From contig NZ_JACYFC010000003.1 of the NCBI RefSeq assembly GCF_014803385.1, positions 62,001 through 126,000 of the forward strand: 64,000 nucleotides of DNA. The letters are read 5' to 3'. Source of the DNA: Marinomonas colpomeniae. GTDB taxonomy: Bacteria > Pseudomonadota > Gammaproteobacteria > Pseudomonadales > Marinomonadaceae. The notes below the pieces were generated by a model. It was given only the letters and a program-made list of their open reading frames with translations. It was not told where the DNA came from and made no database searches. The translations under genes and the position numbers were made by a program. This document shows positions 25,429 through 34,165 of this stretch, piece after piece. How positions within the stretch are numbered: position 1 is the stretch's first letter; each line of letters starts with the position of its first letter.

Positions 25429-26142
25429 TTAGTTGATTGATGATGTTGGGTTGTTGGCAGTGGTATTAACAGAGAAAACATGGTCCGCGACGGCTTTACG
25501 GACTTGGGCATCATGGAAAATCCCTACAATAGCGGTGCCTTTTGCAAGCGCATCTTTGATGAGTTGAACAACCACGTCAGTGTTTTTTTGATCCAAAGAA
25601 GCCGTTGGCTCATCCAGTAGAAGAATTGGGTAATCTTGTATAAAACCACGGGCAATATTCACCCTTTGTTGTTCGCCACCGGAAAACGTACTTGGCGGTA
25701 ATGACCACAAACGTTCTGGAATGTTGAGTTGTTGTAGTAAATGCGTTGCTTTTTCTGTAGCTACATCATCTGACACGCCACGTTCCTTCAGTGGTTGTTT
25801 CACCACGTCTAAAGTAGACACTCTTGGAATAACGCGTAGAAATTGGCTAACGTAGCCAATAGTGTGACGTCTTACATCGAGCAGCTGGTGACTGCTTGCT
25901 GTGGCTAAATCCAGCATGTTGTTTTGGTGATGAACATAAATCGAACCAGAACTTGGTAGATAGTTGGCGTATAAAGAACGTAATAACGTGCTTTTTCCTG
26001 AGCCGCTTTCACCGTGTAGAACTGTACATTGTCCGGCGAAAATTTTAAGATCAATCTTATTTAAAATAGGCAGCTGTATGCCTCCCTGATTGTGCAGGGT
26101 GAAGGTCTTACTCAGCTGTTCAACATGAATCATGGTAGTCAT
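25429..26142 (-). CDS. phnL: ABC-type ATP-binding protein PhnL
   Basis: 237-residue ABC ATPase of the C-P lyase group, not a transporter subunit. It attaches to the PhnGHIJ core, together with PhnK, and is needed for the step that forms ribose 1-alkylphosphonate triphosphate. Walker [10 protein letters not shown], signature [12 protein letters not shown], Walker [13 protein letters not shown] are intact. The start is the ATG at 26142 ([10 protein letters not shown]), with a second ATG three codons on. phnM follows after 16 bases. Gene order and sequence distinguish it from PhnC and PhnK. Confidence 0.92.
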   Translation of the reverse strand: MTTMIHVEQLSKTFTLHNQGGIQLPILNKIDLKIFAGQCTVLHGESGSGKSTLLRSLYANYLPSSGSIYVHHQNNMLDLATASSHQLLDVRRHTIGYVSQFLRVIPRVSTLDVVKQPLKERGVSDDVATEKATHLLQQLNIPERLWSLPPSTFSGGEQQRVNIARGFIQDYPILLLDEPTASLDQKNTDVVVQLIKDALAKGTAIVGIFHDAQVRKAVADHVFSVNTTANNPTSSIN

Positions 26143-26201
26143 ATTTCAATACCTTACTGTTTTGGTGGCCAACACATTACGAAAGCCAATTAGGTCGTAA
26201 A

Positions 26202-27023
26202 TTAAGGTGTTAACACGGAAGACACGAGTAGCTGAGTGTAGGCGTGTTGAGGGTCATCGAGGACTTGGTCTGTTAAGCCTGTTTCGACGATTCTGCCGTG
26301 TCGCATGACAATTAAGCGTTGAGCCAGTAAGCGAGCCACAGCAAGGTCATGGGTGACGATGACCACAGCCAGATTCATCTCAGTAACCAAGGTTCGTAAC
26401 AAATCTAACAAGCGCGCTTGAACCGATACATCTAATCCGCCTGTTGGTTCATCCATGAATACCACGCGCGGATGAGTCACCAAGTTACGGGCTATTTGTA
26501 GGCGTTGTTGCATACCACCGGAATAGGTAGAAGGTTTGTCATCAATGCGGCTAACGTCCAGTTCTACGTCTTCCATCCACTTCAAACCTTTATCGCGAAT
26601 CTTGCCGTAATGACGTTCGCCAACAGCCATTAAACGTTCGCCAATATTGGCACCAGCAGATACACCCATACGTAAACCGTCGCGGGCGTGTTGATGCACA
26701 ACCCCCCATTCGGTTCGAAGTAAATAACGACGTTCTGTTTCAGACAATTGGTAAAGGTTGAGCCAGTTATTTTCACGATTCAGGTATAGAATCTCGCCAG
26801 CATTCGGAGCGAGACGCGCAGATAAACTGGTCAATAATGTCGATTTACCAGACCCAGATTCACCCACAATACCTAAGACTTCACCTGGATAAAGTTCAAA
26901 GCTGATGTCTTCACAGCCTTTGCCGGGCGCGTACAGTTTTGTCAGCTTATTTACCTTTAATAGCGGTTCGTTTGAGTCCGTGTGATTTGACGGTTTGTGT
27001 TCAGACATTTTTTGATTAAGCAT
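26202..27023 (-). CDS. phnK: ABC-type ATP-binding protein PhnK
   Basis: 273 residues from the ATG at 27023, which has GGAGG eight bases upstream and overlaps the phnJ stop by 8 bases; the open frame continues upstream inside phnJ but without support. Walker [11 protein letters not shown], signature YSGGMQQRLQIA, Walker B VVFMDEPTGGLD. The protein resembles oppF/dppF-type ATPases, as PhnK does, and binds the PhnGHIJ complex; it is essential for phosphonate breakdown but does not transport. The N-terminal 15 residues are polar and not conserved. Confidence 0.92.
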   Translation of the reverse strand: MLNQKMSEHKPSNHTDSNEPLLKVNKLTKLYAPGKGCEDISFELYPGEVLGIVGESGSGKSTLLTSLSARLAPNAGEILYLNRENNWLNLYQLSETERRYLLRTEWGVVHQHARDGLRMGVSAGANIGERLMAVGERHYGKIRDKGLKWMEDVELDVSRIDDKPSTYSGGMQQRLQIARNLVTHPRVVFMDEPTGGLDVSVQARLLDLLRTLVTEMNLAVVIVTHDLAVARLLAQRLIVMRHGRIVETGLTDQVLDDPQHAYTQLLVSSVLTP

Positions 27024-27948
27024 GAGGAACTCCTCCCGCTTGGGCTTCGTTTTTAGCAACCTGCTGTTGGCAGTAATCCGTATCAGAGCAGAGGTAACTG
27101 CGCGTGCCTTGGTCATCGATAATGACTTCATCTAAGAAACTATGGCGGGAACCACAAATGGCACAGCTTTCTTCCCATGTTTGAATTTCGAAAGGGTGAT
27201 CTTCAAAGTCCAAGCTTTCTACTTTTGTAAAAGGTGGAATTGCATAGATACGTTTTTCTCGTCCTGCGCCAAACAGTTGTAGCGCAGGCATTTGATGCAT
27301 TTTGGGATTGTCGAATTTAGGAATCGGTGACGGGTCCATAATGTATCTATCGTTAACACGAACAGGGTAAGCGTAGGTGGTCGCGATGTGGCCAAAATGG
27401 GCGATGTCTTCATAGAGTTTGACGTGCATGACACCATAATCTTCTAATGCGTGCATTTTTCGCGTTTCAACTTCGCTTGGTTCAATGAAGCGTAGAGGTT
27501 CAGGAATGGGCACCTGATAAATCAATATTTGATCGGCTTTTAACGCGGTTTCAGGAATACGGTGACGGGTTTGGATTAGGCTGGCTTCTACGGTTTTTTC
27601 CGTTGTTTGTACGCCAGTTAATTCTTTGAAAAACGCCCGAATGCTAACCGCGTTGGTGGTATCGTCTGCACCTTGATCAATGACTTTAAGCACATCACTT
27701 TCACCGATTACGGCTGCTGTGAGCTGAATGCCGCCCGTTCCCCAACCGTATGGCATGGGCATTTCGCGTCCACCAAAAGGCACTTGATAGCCCGGAATAG
27801 CGACGGCTTTGAGCAAGGCTCGACGAATCATGCGTTTGGTTTGTTCATCAAGATAAGCGAAGTTGTAACCGTCTTTGATTGGATCAAGTGTGGTTTCGTT
27901 TTTGATGCCTTGTGTTGTCTTAGTATTTTTTACAGAGAATAGGCTCAT
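27016..27948 (-). CDS. phnJ: C-P lyase radical SAM subunit PhnJ
   Basis: 310-residue catalytic subunit that cleaves the carbon-phosphorus bond using a 4Fe-4S cluster and S-adenosylmethionine. The four cysteines lie at 262, 265, 287 and 293 (CAIC ... CSDTDYC). Their spacing of 3, 22 and 6 is identical to E. coli PhnJ Cys241, 244, 266 and 272, where the first three hold the cluster and the last forms the thiyl radical. The stretch REMPMPYGWGTGG is also conserved. Its ATG overlaps the phnI end by 4 bases and its stop overlaps phnK by 8, showing tight coupling. All key residues are intact, so the lyase should be functional. Confidence 0.96.
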   Translation of the reverse strand: MSLFSVKNTKTTQGIKNETTLDPIKDGYNFAYLDEQTKRMIRRALLKAVAIPGYQVPFGGREMPMPYGWGTGGIQLTAAVIGESDVLKVIDQGADDTTNAVSIRAFFKELTGVQTTEKTVEASLIQTRHRIPETALKADQILIYQVPIPEPLRFIEPSEVETRKMHALEDYGVMHVKLYEDIAHFGHIATTYAYPVRVNDRYIMDPSPIPKFDNPKMHQMPALQLFGAGREKRIYAIPPFTKVESLDFEDHPFEIQTWEESCAICGSRHSFLDEVIIDDQGTRSYLCSDTDYCQQQVAKNEAQAGGVPHA

Positions 27949-29048
27949 GCTTGCTCTCCTGATGTGTTTTGCTGTTCGGCTTGTTCTTTGCGAAGGCGAC
28001 GTAAAAGCTCCAGTTCAGACTGGAAATCCACGTAATGGGGAAGTTTAAGATGAGACACAAAGCCAGCGGCTTCAACATTGTCACAATGGGAAAGAATAAA
28101 TTCTTCTTGTTGAGCCGGTGATACCCGATCTTCGTCATATTTTTCCGCTTGCAAGGCTCGGTCGATTAGCGCCATCGACAAGGTTTTGCGCTCGTTCTGA
28201 CCAAAGGCGAGACCATAACCGCGAGTAAACTTGATGTCATTATCTTCAAGCTTGCTGAAGCCGTTTATCATCTCGCACTCTGTGACTTGAATGGCGCCAA
28301 TGTCGACACTGAAACCAAGCTCATCAGGCGTGATACTGACATCCACTTCGCCAGTACGAATTTCACCAGCGAAAGGGTGGTTACGACCGTAGCCACGTTG
28401 AGTTGAATAGCCCAGCGCCAGTAAAAAACCTTCATCGCCTCGTACTAAGGCTTGTAGGCGTGCACTGCGATTGCATGGATAGGAAGGCGCTTCCTGAGTG
28501 ATATCGGCAGGTGTTGTTAAATCATCCGCTTCTTCAACCATGAGCTTTTCTCGTTCTAACATTTGCAGGACACGGGGCATGTGTTCTTCGTCTTGTTCCT
28601 CACTTGAACTGATTTTTTCAAGTTCAGCAGGTGTTCTGCCATCGGCTAACAAGGTGAAGTCCAACAAGCGATGAGTGTAGTCAAAGGTGGAACCTAAAAG
28701 CTGTCCACCGGGAAGATCTTTGAAGGTCGCTGAGATACGACGTTCGACTTGCATCTTTGTAGTATCGATTGGTTCACTGCTGTAAAAACGGCTTAACGTT
28801 GTGCGATAAGCCCTTAACAAAAAGATGGCTTCAACTAGATCGCCAGCAGATTGTTTGATTGCCAACGCGGCCAATTCAGGATCGTAAATAGAGCCCTCGG
28901 TCATTACTCGCGCAACCGCTAAAGGCAATTGTTCGCTGACTTGTGGAACAGAAAGTTCTGGAATCTGTAAATCACCACGTCGTGTTTTATCGAGTAACTT
29001 GTGTGCATTCTTGATGGCGGTTTCGCCGCCTTTTACTGCAACATACAT
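27945..29048 (-). CDS. phnI: C-P lyase core subunit PhnI
   Basis: 367 residues. PhnI forms the C-P lyase core with PhnG, H and J and acts as the nucleosidase that exchanges the purine of ATP for the phosphonate with PhnG, H and L. The N-terminus MYVAVKGGETAIKNAHKLL and the middle GYSTQRGYGRNHPFAGEIR are highly typical. Start at 29048 follows the phnH stop directly, and the end overlaps phnJ by 4 bases. Length is close to the E. coli protein (354). Confidence 0.95.
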   Translation of the reverse strand: MYVAVKGGETAIKNAHKLLDKTRRGDLQIPELSVPQVSEQLPLAVARVMTEGSIYDPELAALAIKQSAGDLVEAIFLLRAYRTTLSRFYSSEPIDTTKMQVERRISATFKDLPGGQLLGSTFDYTHRLLDFTLLADGRTPAELEKISSSEEQDEEHMPRVLQMLEREKLMVEEADDLTTPADITQEAPSYPCNRSARLQALVRGDEGFLLALGYSTQRGYGRNHPFAGEIRTGEVDVSITPDELGFSVDIGAIQVTECEMINGFSKLEDNDIKFTRGYGLAFGQNERKTLSMALIDRALQAEKYDEDRVSPAQQEEFILSHCDNVEAAGFVSHLKLPHYVDFQSELELLRRLRKEQAEQQNTSGEQA

Positions 29049-29049
29049 C

Positions 29050-29688
29050 TTAAAGCACCTCTACTTGAGTGGTTCTTGGTAAACAAATTAACTGGTTTTG
29101 ATCTATAAAAATAAAATCTAAACCCAATGGAAAAGACGTATTGCGCTCGCCTGTAGCGTTCGATAAATAATCAAGTAACGACGGAGAAAGGTCGCTAATA
29201 GAAACCAAATGTTCTTCTTCAATTCCAGGGCCGGTTAGGCGCAAATTGATGTCATCGGAGAGAAGGCTTTTGATGCTGTTTACTTGGATAATCAGGGTGC
29301 AGCCTGTTTCTGGGTATTCGTCCGTACCTTGAAAAAAGCCTTGAAAAAAGTCTTGAGAGACGGTTTGAAACAAACCTGTTTCCCTTGCATCCATAACAGC
29401 GAATAGGGCGTCTTTTGATTGTTCAACAACGGGCACACCAGTATGGAAATGGAGGTTGTGTTTGATGTTTTTTGTATCAAGTTGAGGCGATAACCAGACT
29501 GGCGTTTGTTGATCCATTAAGGCTTGGCAGACAGCAAAAGTACTCGCGTAGAGCGTTTCAATGGATTCTGGAGACGTAACAGAAACCAATGTGCCGGGTT
29601 CGCTCATGGCTTTGAGTAATTGACGAAAAATGCCTTGGCTATCATGGGTAGGGTTTTGAAATCCTGTGATTAAAGTTGGTGTGGTCAT
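29050..29688 (-). CDS. phnH: C-P lyase core subunit PhnH
   Basis: 212 residues, a little longer than E. coli PhnH (194). PhnH is a small core subunit that resembles PLP-dependent enzymes in fold but has no cofactor. Typical segments are GFQNPTHDSQGIFRQLLKAM, SQPGTL-like MSEPGTLVSV at the N-terminus, and SLLDYLSNATGERNTSFPLGLDFIF near the C-terminus. It is two bases from both neighbours phnG and phnI, which confirms membership of one polycistron. Assignment rests on sequence and on the invariant gene order. Confidence 0.93.
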   Translation of the reverse strand: MTTPTLITGFQNPTHDSQGIFRQLLKAMSEPGTLVSVTSPESIETLYASTFAVCQALMDQQTPVWLSPQLDTKNIKHNLHFHTGVPVVEQSKDALFAVMDARETGLFQTVSQDFFQGFFQGTDEYPETGCTLIIQVNSIKSLLSDDINLRLTGPGIEEEHLVSISDLSPSLLDYLSNATGERNTSFPLGLDFIFIDQNQLICLPRTTQVEVL

Positions 29689-29690
29689 GA

Positions 29691-30164
29691 TTAATCTTCC
29701 CCTCTGACTAGGGTGAAAAAGTTCACCTTGGTTTGCGCCACTGTGTCAGCTTTTTGCACCTTTTTGATTGCTAGGTCTTGTGCTAAAGGTTGAATGATTT
29801 TTTCCATCAAGAGGCTTTGATGAATTTGATCTTGAAGCATGGCGTCTAGCGTTGCTGCTCTAGTGGCGTGATCTTTGTTACGCCCCATAATGTAACTGTG
29901 GCCGTAATGGCCTTCAGGAGAACGAACCACACAGCGAGTGATGGTCATGTCGCCCACGTTGAACTGAGACCCCGTTCCACCCATACGGCCGCGTACTTGA
30001 GTAAGGCCGACTTCAGCGGCTCGGATGGTTTCAAAAGGATGTGAATTAACATACTTGTCCGATAAGGCTATTAGCGTTTCTGCGCTCGATTTTGCCATTA
30101 CGGACATCCAATGTTGCCTTGTTGTTTGGTTTAGTATTTGGTCTTTGGTTTGATGCTGAGTCAT
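29691..30164 (-). CDS. phnG: C-P lyase core subunit PhnG
   Basis: 157 residues, the usual PhnG length. Characteristic segments are RQHWMSVMAKSS near the N-terminus, VRGRMGGTGSQFNVGDMTITRC in parts (GRMGGTG, FNVGDMT) and GYSYIMGRDKDHA-like GHSYIMGRNKDHA. PhnG is part of the PhnGHIJ hexamer-like core. It starts five bases after the phnF stop, so regulator and lyase genes are translated from the same message. No anomalies are visible. Confidence 0.93.
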   Translation of the reverse strand: MTQHQTKDQILNQTTRQHWMSVMAKSSAETLIALSDKYVNSHPFETIRAAEVGLTQVRGRMGGTGSQFNVGDMTITRCVVRSPEGHYGHSYIMGRNKDHATRAATLDAMLQDQIHQSLLMEKIIQPLAQDLAIKKVQKADTVAQTKVNFFTLVRGED

Positions 30165-30169
30165 GGTTT

Positions 30170-30862
30170 TTAAGGCTCCACGCTGTATTCAAAAATATCG
30201 CTACGGCTGACACTAATGGAGTACTCCATTAGTTCTCCGCTTTCGACTAGGTAATATTTGGAATGGATTTCCATTACGGGAATACCACGGCCTATTTTAA
30301 GTTGCTGGCATTCGTCAAAGGTTGGCATGCGAGCCTTGAGTCGGGTTTTTCCTCGTGTTGCTTGGAACTGATAACGTTCCTGCAAAAAGGTATGTAATGA
30401 ACCTGACTGGTAGTCGCGCATGGTAGTTTTTGTGACACCAAATACATGATGTTTAATTAAGGTTGTGGCTTCTTCATTAATTGAACGACAGGTTTTAATG
30501 ACGACGATTTTCTTGTCACAAGGAAACTTAAGTCGTTGAGCCAGCTCTTGAGGCAAGGTGTTTTCACAACAGCCGATGACCTTAGTTTCCAGTGTCATAC
30601 CTGCTTTCGATAAGTTATAGGTAAAGCAAGATTGATTATCGAGAGAATAATCAATGGCTGGTTGTGTGACCTGATTGCCAAGACCTTGAAAACGTTTTAT
30701 CAAACCGTCTTGTACTAGTTCATCAATGGCACGACGGACCGTGTGGCGATTTACCTGAAAACGGCTTGCAAGTTTTTGTTCCGCAGGCAAAAAATCTCCA
30801 GACTCGTATTGCTGGTGGATATCGTCTTTTAACTGTTGAGCAATTTTCAAATAAATGGCCAT
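30170..30862 (-). CDS. phnF: GntR/HutC-family regulator PhnF
   Basis: 230 residues: an N-terminal winged helix typical of GntR proteins (LASRFQVNRHTVRRAIDELVQDGLIKR) and a C-terminal UTRA ligand-binding domain of the HutC subfamily. It sits in the conserved phnE-F-G position. A perfect palindrome TTGTCTAGACAA lies 74 bases upstream of its start, fitting the GT-N-TA-N-AC pattern recognised by HutC-type regulators, and a related palindrome overlaps the expected promoter of phnC. PhnF is therefore probably an autoregulated repressor of the whole cluster, perhaps released by a phosphonate or an intermediate. Ligand and binding are inferred. Confidence 0.92.
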   Translation of the reverse strand: MAIYLKIAQQLKDDIHQQYESGDFLPAEQKLASRFQVNRHTVRRAIDELVQDGLIKRFQGLGNQVTQPAIDYSLDNQSCFTYNLSKAGMTLETKVIGCCENTLPQELAQRLKFPCDKKIVVIKTCRSINEEATTLIKHHVFGVTKTTMRDYQSGSLHTFLQERYQFQATRGKTRLKARMPTFDECQQLKIGRGIPVMEIHSKYYLVESGELMEYSISVSRSDIFEYSVEP

Positions 30863-30935
30863 AGGTCTCAGATCTCTTTTTTTGTTTACTTTGTCTTTTG
30901 TTACTTATCTTTTTATTGATCTGTTGTTAGACAGT

Positions 30936-30947
30936 TTGTCTAGACAA
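30936..30947 (-). promoter_or_regulatory. Palindrome TTGTCTAGACAA upstream of phnF, candidate PhnF operator
   Basis: A 12-bp perfect palindrome with the HutC-subfamily core GTCTAGAC, lying between the phnE stop and phnF start. Related sequences occur at 33867-33878 and 33956-33969 upstream of phnC. An internal promoter here is possible but not shown. Confidence 0.55.
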
Positions 30948-30966
30948 GTTTTCAAGGCAAAAAAAA

Positions 30967-31755
30967 TCAAATAAACGCTTTACGTAAACGCTGGGAAATC
31001 AAATCAATGATGGTGACGCAAACAATGATGACGATCATCACAGCAGAGGTTTGCTGGAAACTAAAACCACGCATGCTTTCCCAAAGAATCACACCAATAC
31101 CACCCGCACCAACCATGCCGACTACCGTTGCAGAGCGTACATTGGATTCGAATCTATAGAGGGAATAGGAAATCCAAAGGGGTAAAACTTGTGGAATCAC
31201 ACCGTATAGAATTTCTTCTAATTTGTTTGCGCCTGTTGCTCTAACCGCTTCGGCTGGACGCGGATCGATGGCTTCAACCGCTTCAGAGAAAAGCTTAGCC
31301 AATACGCCTGTGGTATGAATAAACAACGCCATGACGCCGGCAAAAGGACCTAAGCCAACAGCAACGACAAACAGCATGGCGAAGACCATTTCGTTAATAG
31401 CACGTGATGCATCCATCAAGCGACGAACAGGTTGATAAAGCCAAGCGGGAGCCATGTTTTCTGCACTCATCAAACCAAAAGGAATGGCGAAAATAATCGC
31501 AAGAGCGGTTCCCCAAAGAGCGATGTGCAAGGTAATGATCATTTCGTCTACGTAGTAGGAAAAATCACGAAAATCTGGTGGAAAAAAATCGCCCGCAAAC
31601 TCAATCATATTGCCGCTGTCTTTGATGAGAATAAGCGGGTTCATTTCTGTTGCACTCCAACCCCAGCTAAGCAGCATAAAAAGTACGGCCCAACTGATAG
31701 CAGAAACCCAATTAAATGGTTTTTTGATAAGCTGATTTGCTGTGATATCGCTCAT
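30967..31755 (-). CDS. phnE: Phosphonate ABC transporter permease PhnE
   Basis: 262-residue inner-membrane permease of the phosphonate importer PhnCDE. Several membrane helices and the permease-ATPase contact loop [24 protein letters not shown] are visible, followed by the typical [18 protein letters not shown]. The ATG at 31755 has GAGAAAG four bases upstream; the frame continues to a TTG at 31767, which is less likely. A strong hairpin separates it from phnD. It is one gene, in contrast to species with split phnE1/phnE2. Confidence 0.94.
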   Translation of the reverse strand: MSDITANQLIKKPFNWVSAISWAVLFMLLSWGWSATEMNPLILIKDSGNMIEFAGDFFPPDFRDFSYYVDEMIITLHIALWGTALAIIFAIPFGLMSAENMAPAWLYQPVRRLMDASRAINEMVFAMLFVVAVGLGPFAGVMALFIHTTGVLAKLFSEAVEAIDPRPAEAVRATGANKLEEILYGVIPQVLPLWISYSLYRFESNVRSATVVGMVGAGGIGVILWESMRGFSFQQTSAVMIVIIVCVTIIDLISQRLRKAFI

Positions 31756-31784
31756 ATTCTTTCTCAACTTTTTATCTGAAAGTG

Positions 31785-31819
31785 AAGGTAAAGGCGTTAA
31801 TAGAGGACGCCTTTACCTT
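31785..31819 (-). other. Intercistronic stem-loop between phnD and phnE
   Basis: A perfect 12-bp stem (AAGGTAAAGGCG at 31785-31796 with its complement at 31808-31819) and an 11-nt loop. There is no T run on the minus strand, so it is more likely to stabilise the phnD message or reduce read-through than to end transcription fully, giving excess binding protein. Confidence 0.7.
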
Positions 31820-31862
31820 TACGCTGCTTTTTTAATGCTTTTCGATAATAGATATCGAAGTA

Positions 31863-32879
31863 TTAGTTTGTTTTTGCAGCTGAAATGGCATCCATAGCAC
31901 GGTTTAAGACAGCCAATTGATCGTCAATTGTTTGAATTTTTTCCGCTTTTTCTTTGCTAGACATCTTTGAATCGTTGCTTAAGGTAATACGCTCTTTAAA
32001 CAAAACAAGCTGACGAATAGGTAGTAATTGGTCATCGCTAGAGGCTTTGAATGGTGCCCACTGTAATTCTTCTAGCACTGCAAGCTCATGGGTGTCGTTA
32101 GTTTTACCGTAGCTCATCATGAAGTTGTAAACTTTGCCTTTAACGCTTTCAGGTAAGTTTTTACGCCATACAATTGGATCAGAAGGAATCAAAGGTGATT
32201 TCCAGATTATTTTTACTTTGTCATATTTGTCTGGGTGAGTGACCTTGATGCGAGCGACGTTTTCAGTGTTGTTTGTTGCTACATCAACTTGTCCAGAAGC
32301 AACCGCCAGGAAGTTACTTTCATGACCCGCATTCGTCATGCGTTTGAAAATTTTCTTTGGGTCTACTGCGTTTTTGGCAAATACGTAGTAACTAGGTACT
32401 AAGAAGCCAGAGGTGGAATTTGGATCACCATTACCAAAGGTTAATTCCTTGCTGTATTTCAGCATGTCATCAATAGAATTGATTTTGGTGTTATTTTTAT
32501 TGACCAATAATAGGCTCCAATAACCTGGGTTGCCTGTTACATCTACAGTTTGTGCAAAGATCTCACCGCCAGAACGATCTACGGCTTCTAAAGCTGACTT
32601 ATTTCCTAACCAAGCGATGTCTACTTTATCGAAGCGCATTGCTTGGATAATGCCCGCATAATCAGATGCAAAGAAGGGTTTCACTTCCATGCCTAATTTT
32701 TTAGACATGTCATCTAAAAATGGTACCCAAACGGTTTTCAAGTTCTGCGACGATTCAGTAGAAATGATACCGAAGTTCAAAGACTTCATATCCTCTGCTT
32801 GTGCTGTGAATGGGACAGACAGGAGTGTCGCGAACATAGTTGCAGACACTATTTTTGTGAATAACCTTTTCAATTTCAT
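31863..32879 (-). CDS. phnD: Phosphonate ABC transporter periplasmic binding protein PhnD
   Basis: 338 residues with a signal peptide (cleavage near AQA-EDM) and the PhnD fold: NFGIISTESSQNLKTVW at the mature start, DVTGNPGYWSLLLVN, the phosphate-binding region DPNSTSGFLVPSYY and the hinge WKSPLIPSDPIVWRK. It captures phosphonates in the periplasm with high affinity for PhnE/PhnC; in E. coli 2-aminoethylphosphonate is the best ligand. GGAG lies ten bases before the ATG. It is followed by a stem-loop, as is common after binding-protein genes. Ligand range here cannot be deduced. Confidence 0.94.
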   Translation of the reverse strand: MKLKRLFTKIVSATMFATLLSVPFTAQAEDMKSLNFGIISTESSQNLKTVWVPFLDDMSKKLGMEVKPFFASDYAGIIQAMRFDKVDIAWLGNKSALEAVDRSGGEIFAQTVDVTGNPGYWSLLLVNKNNTKINSIDDMLKYSKELTFGNGDPNSTSGFLVPSYYVFAKNAVDPKKIFKRMTNAGHESNFLAVASGQVDVATNNTENVARIKVTHPDKYDKVKIIWKSPLIPSDPIVWRKNLPESVKGKVYNFMMSYGKTNDTHELAVLEELQWAPFKASSDDQLLPIRQLVLFKERITLSNDSKMSSKEKAEKIQTIDDQLAVLNRAMDAISAAKTN

Positions 32880-32908
32880 AACGTAAACTCCAACAATTAA
32901 TTGATTAT

Positions 32909-33787
32909 TTAGTGATGCATTGCATGATTTTCTTCGGTGGTTTTCAGTTTGTTTCTTGAGTGCTGTAATTCAGTTAGTCCAGTGTTATTTGAATCTTTTG
33001 TTTCAAAATCACTGATAGGTGACGGTCCTTGTTGAACGCCATAAAGTGCGGCAAGCTGCTCTTCGTCTAAGTGTTGTATTTTTTGATCAAAAAAGACTTC
33101 GCCATTTTGTAACGCTACGGCGCGTTGACAGTATTTTTGTGCGTAGTCCACTTGATGTAAGGTGACTACAACGGTTATGCCGTCTTTTTCGTTAATGTCT
33201 TTAAGAAGCTGCATAACGATACGAGAGGATTCAGGATCGAGAGAGGCGATAGGTTCGTCGGCTAAAATGACTTTTGCTTTCTGCATTAAGGCACGAGCAA
33301 TGGCGACGCGTTGCTGTTGGCCGCCAGATAATTCTGAGGCACGTTGCAGAGCAACATTTTTCAGCCCTACTCGTTCAAGCGCTTCAAGGGCCATGTGCTT
33401 CTCTTCAGCTGTAAACCAACCTAATAAGCTGCGGTAGGTGGGAATACGGCTAAGTCCGCCAATCATCACATTGGTCAATACGCTTAAACGACTAACCAAG
33501 TTAAATTGCTGAAAGACATTGCCTATTTGAGCGCGAGAAGTACGAATATTTGAATCCAGCTTTCCTTTCTGCTGAATAGTATTGCCGAGCACCTTAATGC
33601 TTGAATCGCTGTGCTTGTCTGCAAGCGTTAACCCTGAAATGTGTCTCATTAGGGTCGACTTTCCAGAACCTGATGGACCAATAAGAGCGATCATCTCACC
33701 TTGTTCAACTGATAAGTCCACATGCTTTAATGCATGAATGTCTTTAGTGAAATGTTTTTTCACACCAGTGATTTCTATGATGCTCAT
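32909..33787 (-). CDS. phnC: Phosphonate ABC transporter ATP-binding protein PhnC
   Basis: 292 residues: ABC ATPase with Walker [14 protein letters not shown], signature LSGGQQQRVAIARAL and Walker B VILADEPIASLDPES, and a longer than usual polar C-terminal tail (about 35 residues after AALYGV) rich in Ser, Asn and charged residues. It powers phosphonate import with PhnDE. GAGG lies seven bases before the ATG. It is the first gene of a minus-strand operon phnCDEFGHIJKLMN; its upstream region holds a Pho box and PhnF-type palindromes. Confidence 0.94.
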   Translation of the reverse strand: MSIIEITGVKKHFTKDIHALKHVDLSVEQGEMIALIGPSGSGKSTLMRHISGLTLADKHSDSSIKVLGNTIQQKGKLDSNIRTSRAQIGNVFQQFNLVSRLSVLTNVMIGGLSRIPTYRSLLGWFTAEEKHMALEALERVGLKNVALQRASELSGGQQQRVAIARALMQKAKVILADEPIASLDPESSRIVMQLLKDINEKDGITVVVTLHQVDYAQKYCQRAVALQNGEVFFDQKIQHLDEEQLAALYGVQQGPSPISDFETKDSNNTGLTELQHSRNKLKTTEENHAMHH

Positions 33788-33866
33788 TTAATAACCTCGA
33801 ATTAATTGGATACGCGATAAAGCGTTTCTGATGAGGCGATATTAGGTAGGTTTTGTGACAGTTTCG

Positions 33867-33878
33867 TTATCTAGATAA
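33867..33878 (-). promoter_or_regulatory. Palindrome TTATCTAGATAA at the phnC promoter, candidate PhnF operator
   Basis: A 12-bp perfect palindrome differing from the phnF-proximal site TTGTCTAGACAA at two symmetric positions only. It lies about 10 bases downstream of the Pho box, where the -10 element is expected, so a bound repressor would block RNA polymerase. Confidence 0.5.
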
Positions 33879-33887
33879 GTCTAAAAA

Positions 33888-33905
33888 ATGACCATTTTAT
33901 GACGA
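33888..33905 (-). promoter_or_regulatory. Pho box of the phn operon
   Basis: On the minus strand TCGTCAT-AAAA-TGGTCAT: two 7-bp direct repeats separated by 4 AT bases, the exact architecture of PhoB sites (consensus CTGTCAT-N4-CTGTCAT), with 5 of 7 matches in each half. It lies about 100 bases before phnC, followed by an AT-rich -10-like stretch. This predicts induction by phosphate starvation. Confidence 0.75.
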
Positions 33906-34165
33906 AGTGATGACTTCTGGTGTACGGTGAAAAACGATTGAGATTTTGTTTCTAACTTGTCTAGTTAAGAGGTTGAAAGTAAAAAGCAGTGAGGGTAGCC
34001 GCTTAGCTTTTTAAAATGACTTCCTGTCTAGTGGTATGAGAGGCAATGTTTTTTGATAGATGGCATGAGCTTTAGAAAAATAAACGTCTTGAATTAACAT
34101 AAATAATATTCAATTTATTTTAATTTAGTCAAAATGAGTTAGGAAAAATGAACAAAAGAACGTTT

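Larger units (their letters stand above)
33788..34165. promoter_or_regulatory. phnC upstream region (378 bp)
   Basis: Contains the Pho box (33888-33905), the palindrome at 33867-33878, a single CTGTCAC half-site (complement of about 33855-33861), and the imperfect palindrome CTTGTCTAGTTAAG at 33956-33969, which keeps the GTCTAG half of the PhnF-like site. The remaining part up to 34165 is AT-rich and follows the stop of the next LysR gene; I see no gene in it. Confidence 0.6.

Noticed and set aside
33162-33437. 91-codon open frame opposite phnC
   Set aside because: It is a mirror of the conserved ATPase motifs and has no similarity of its own.
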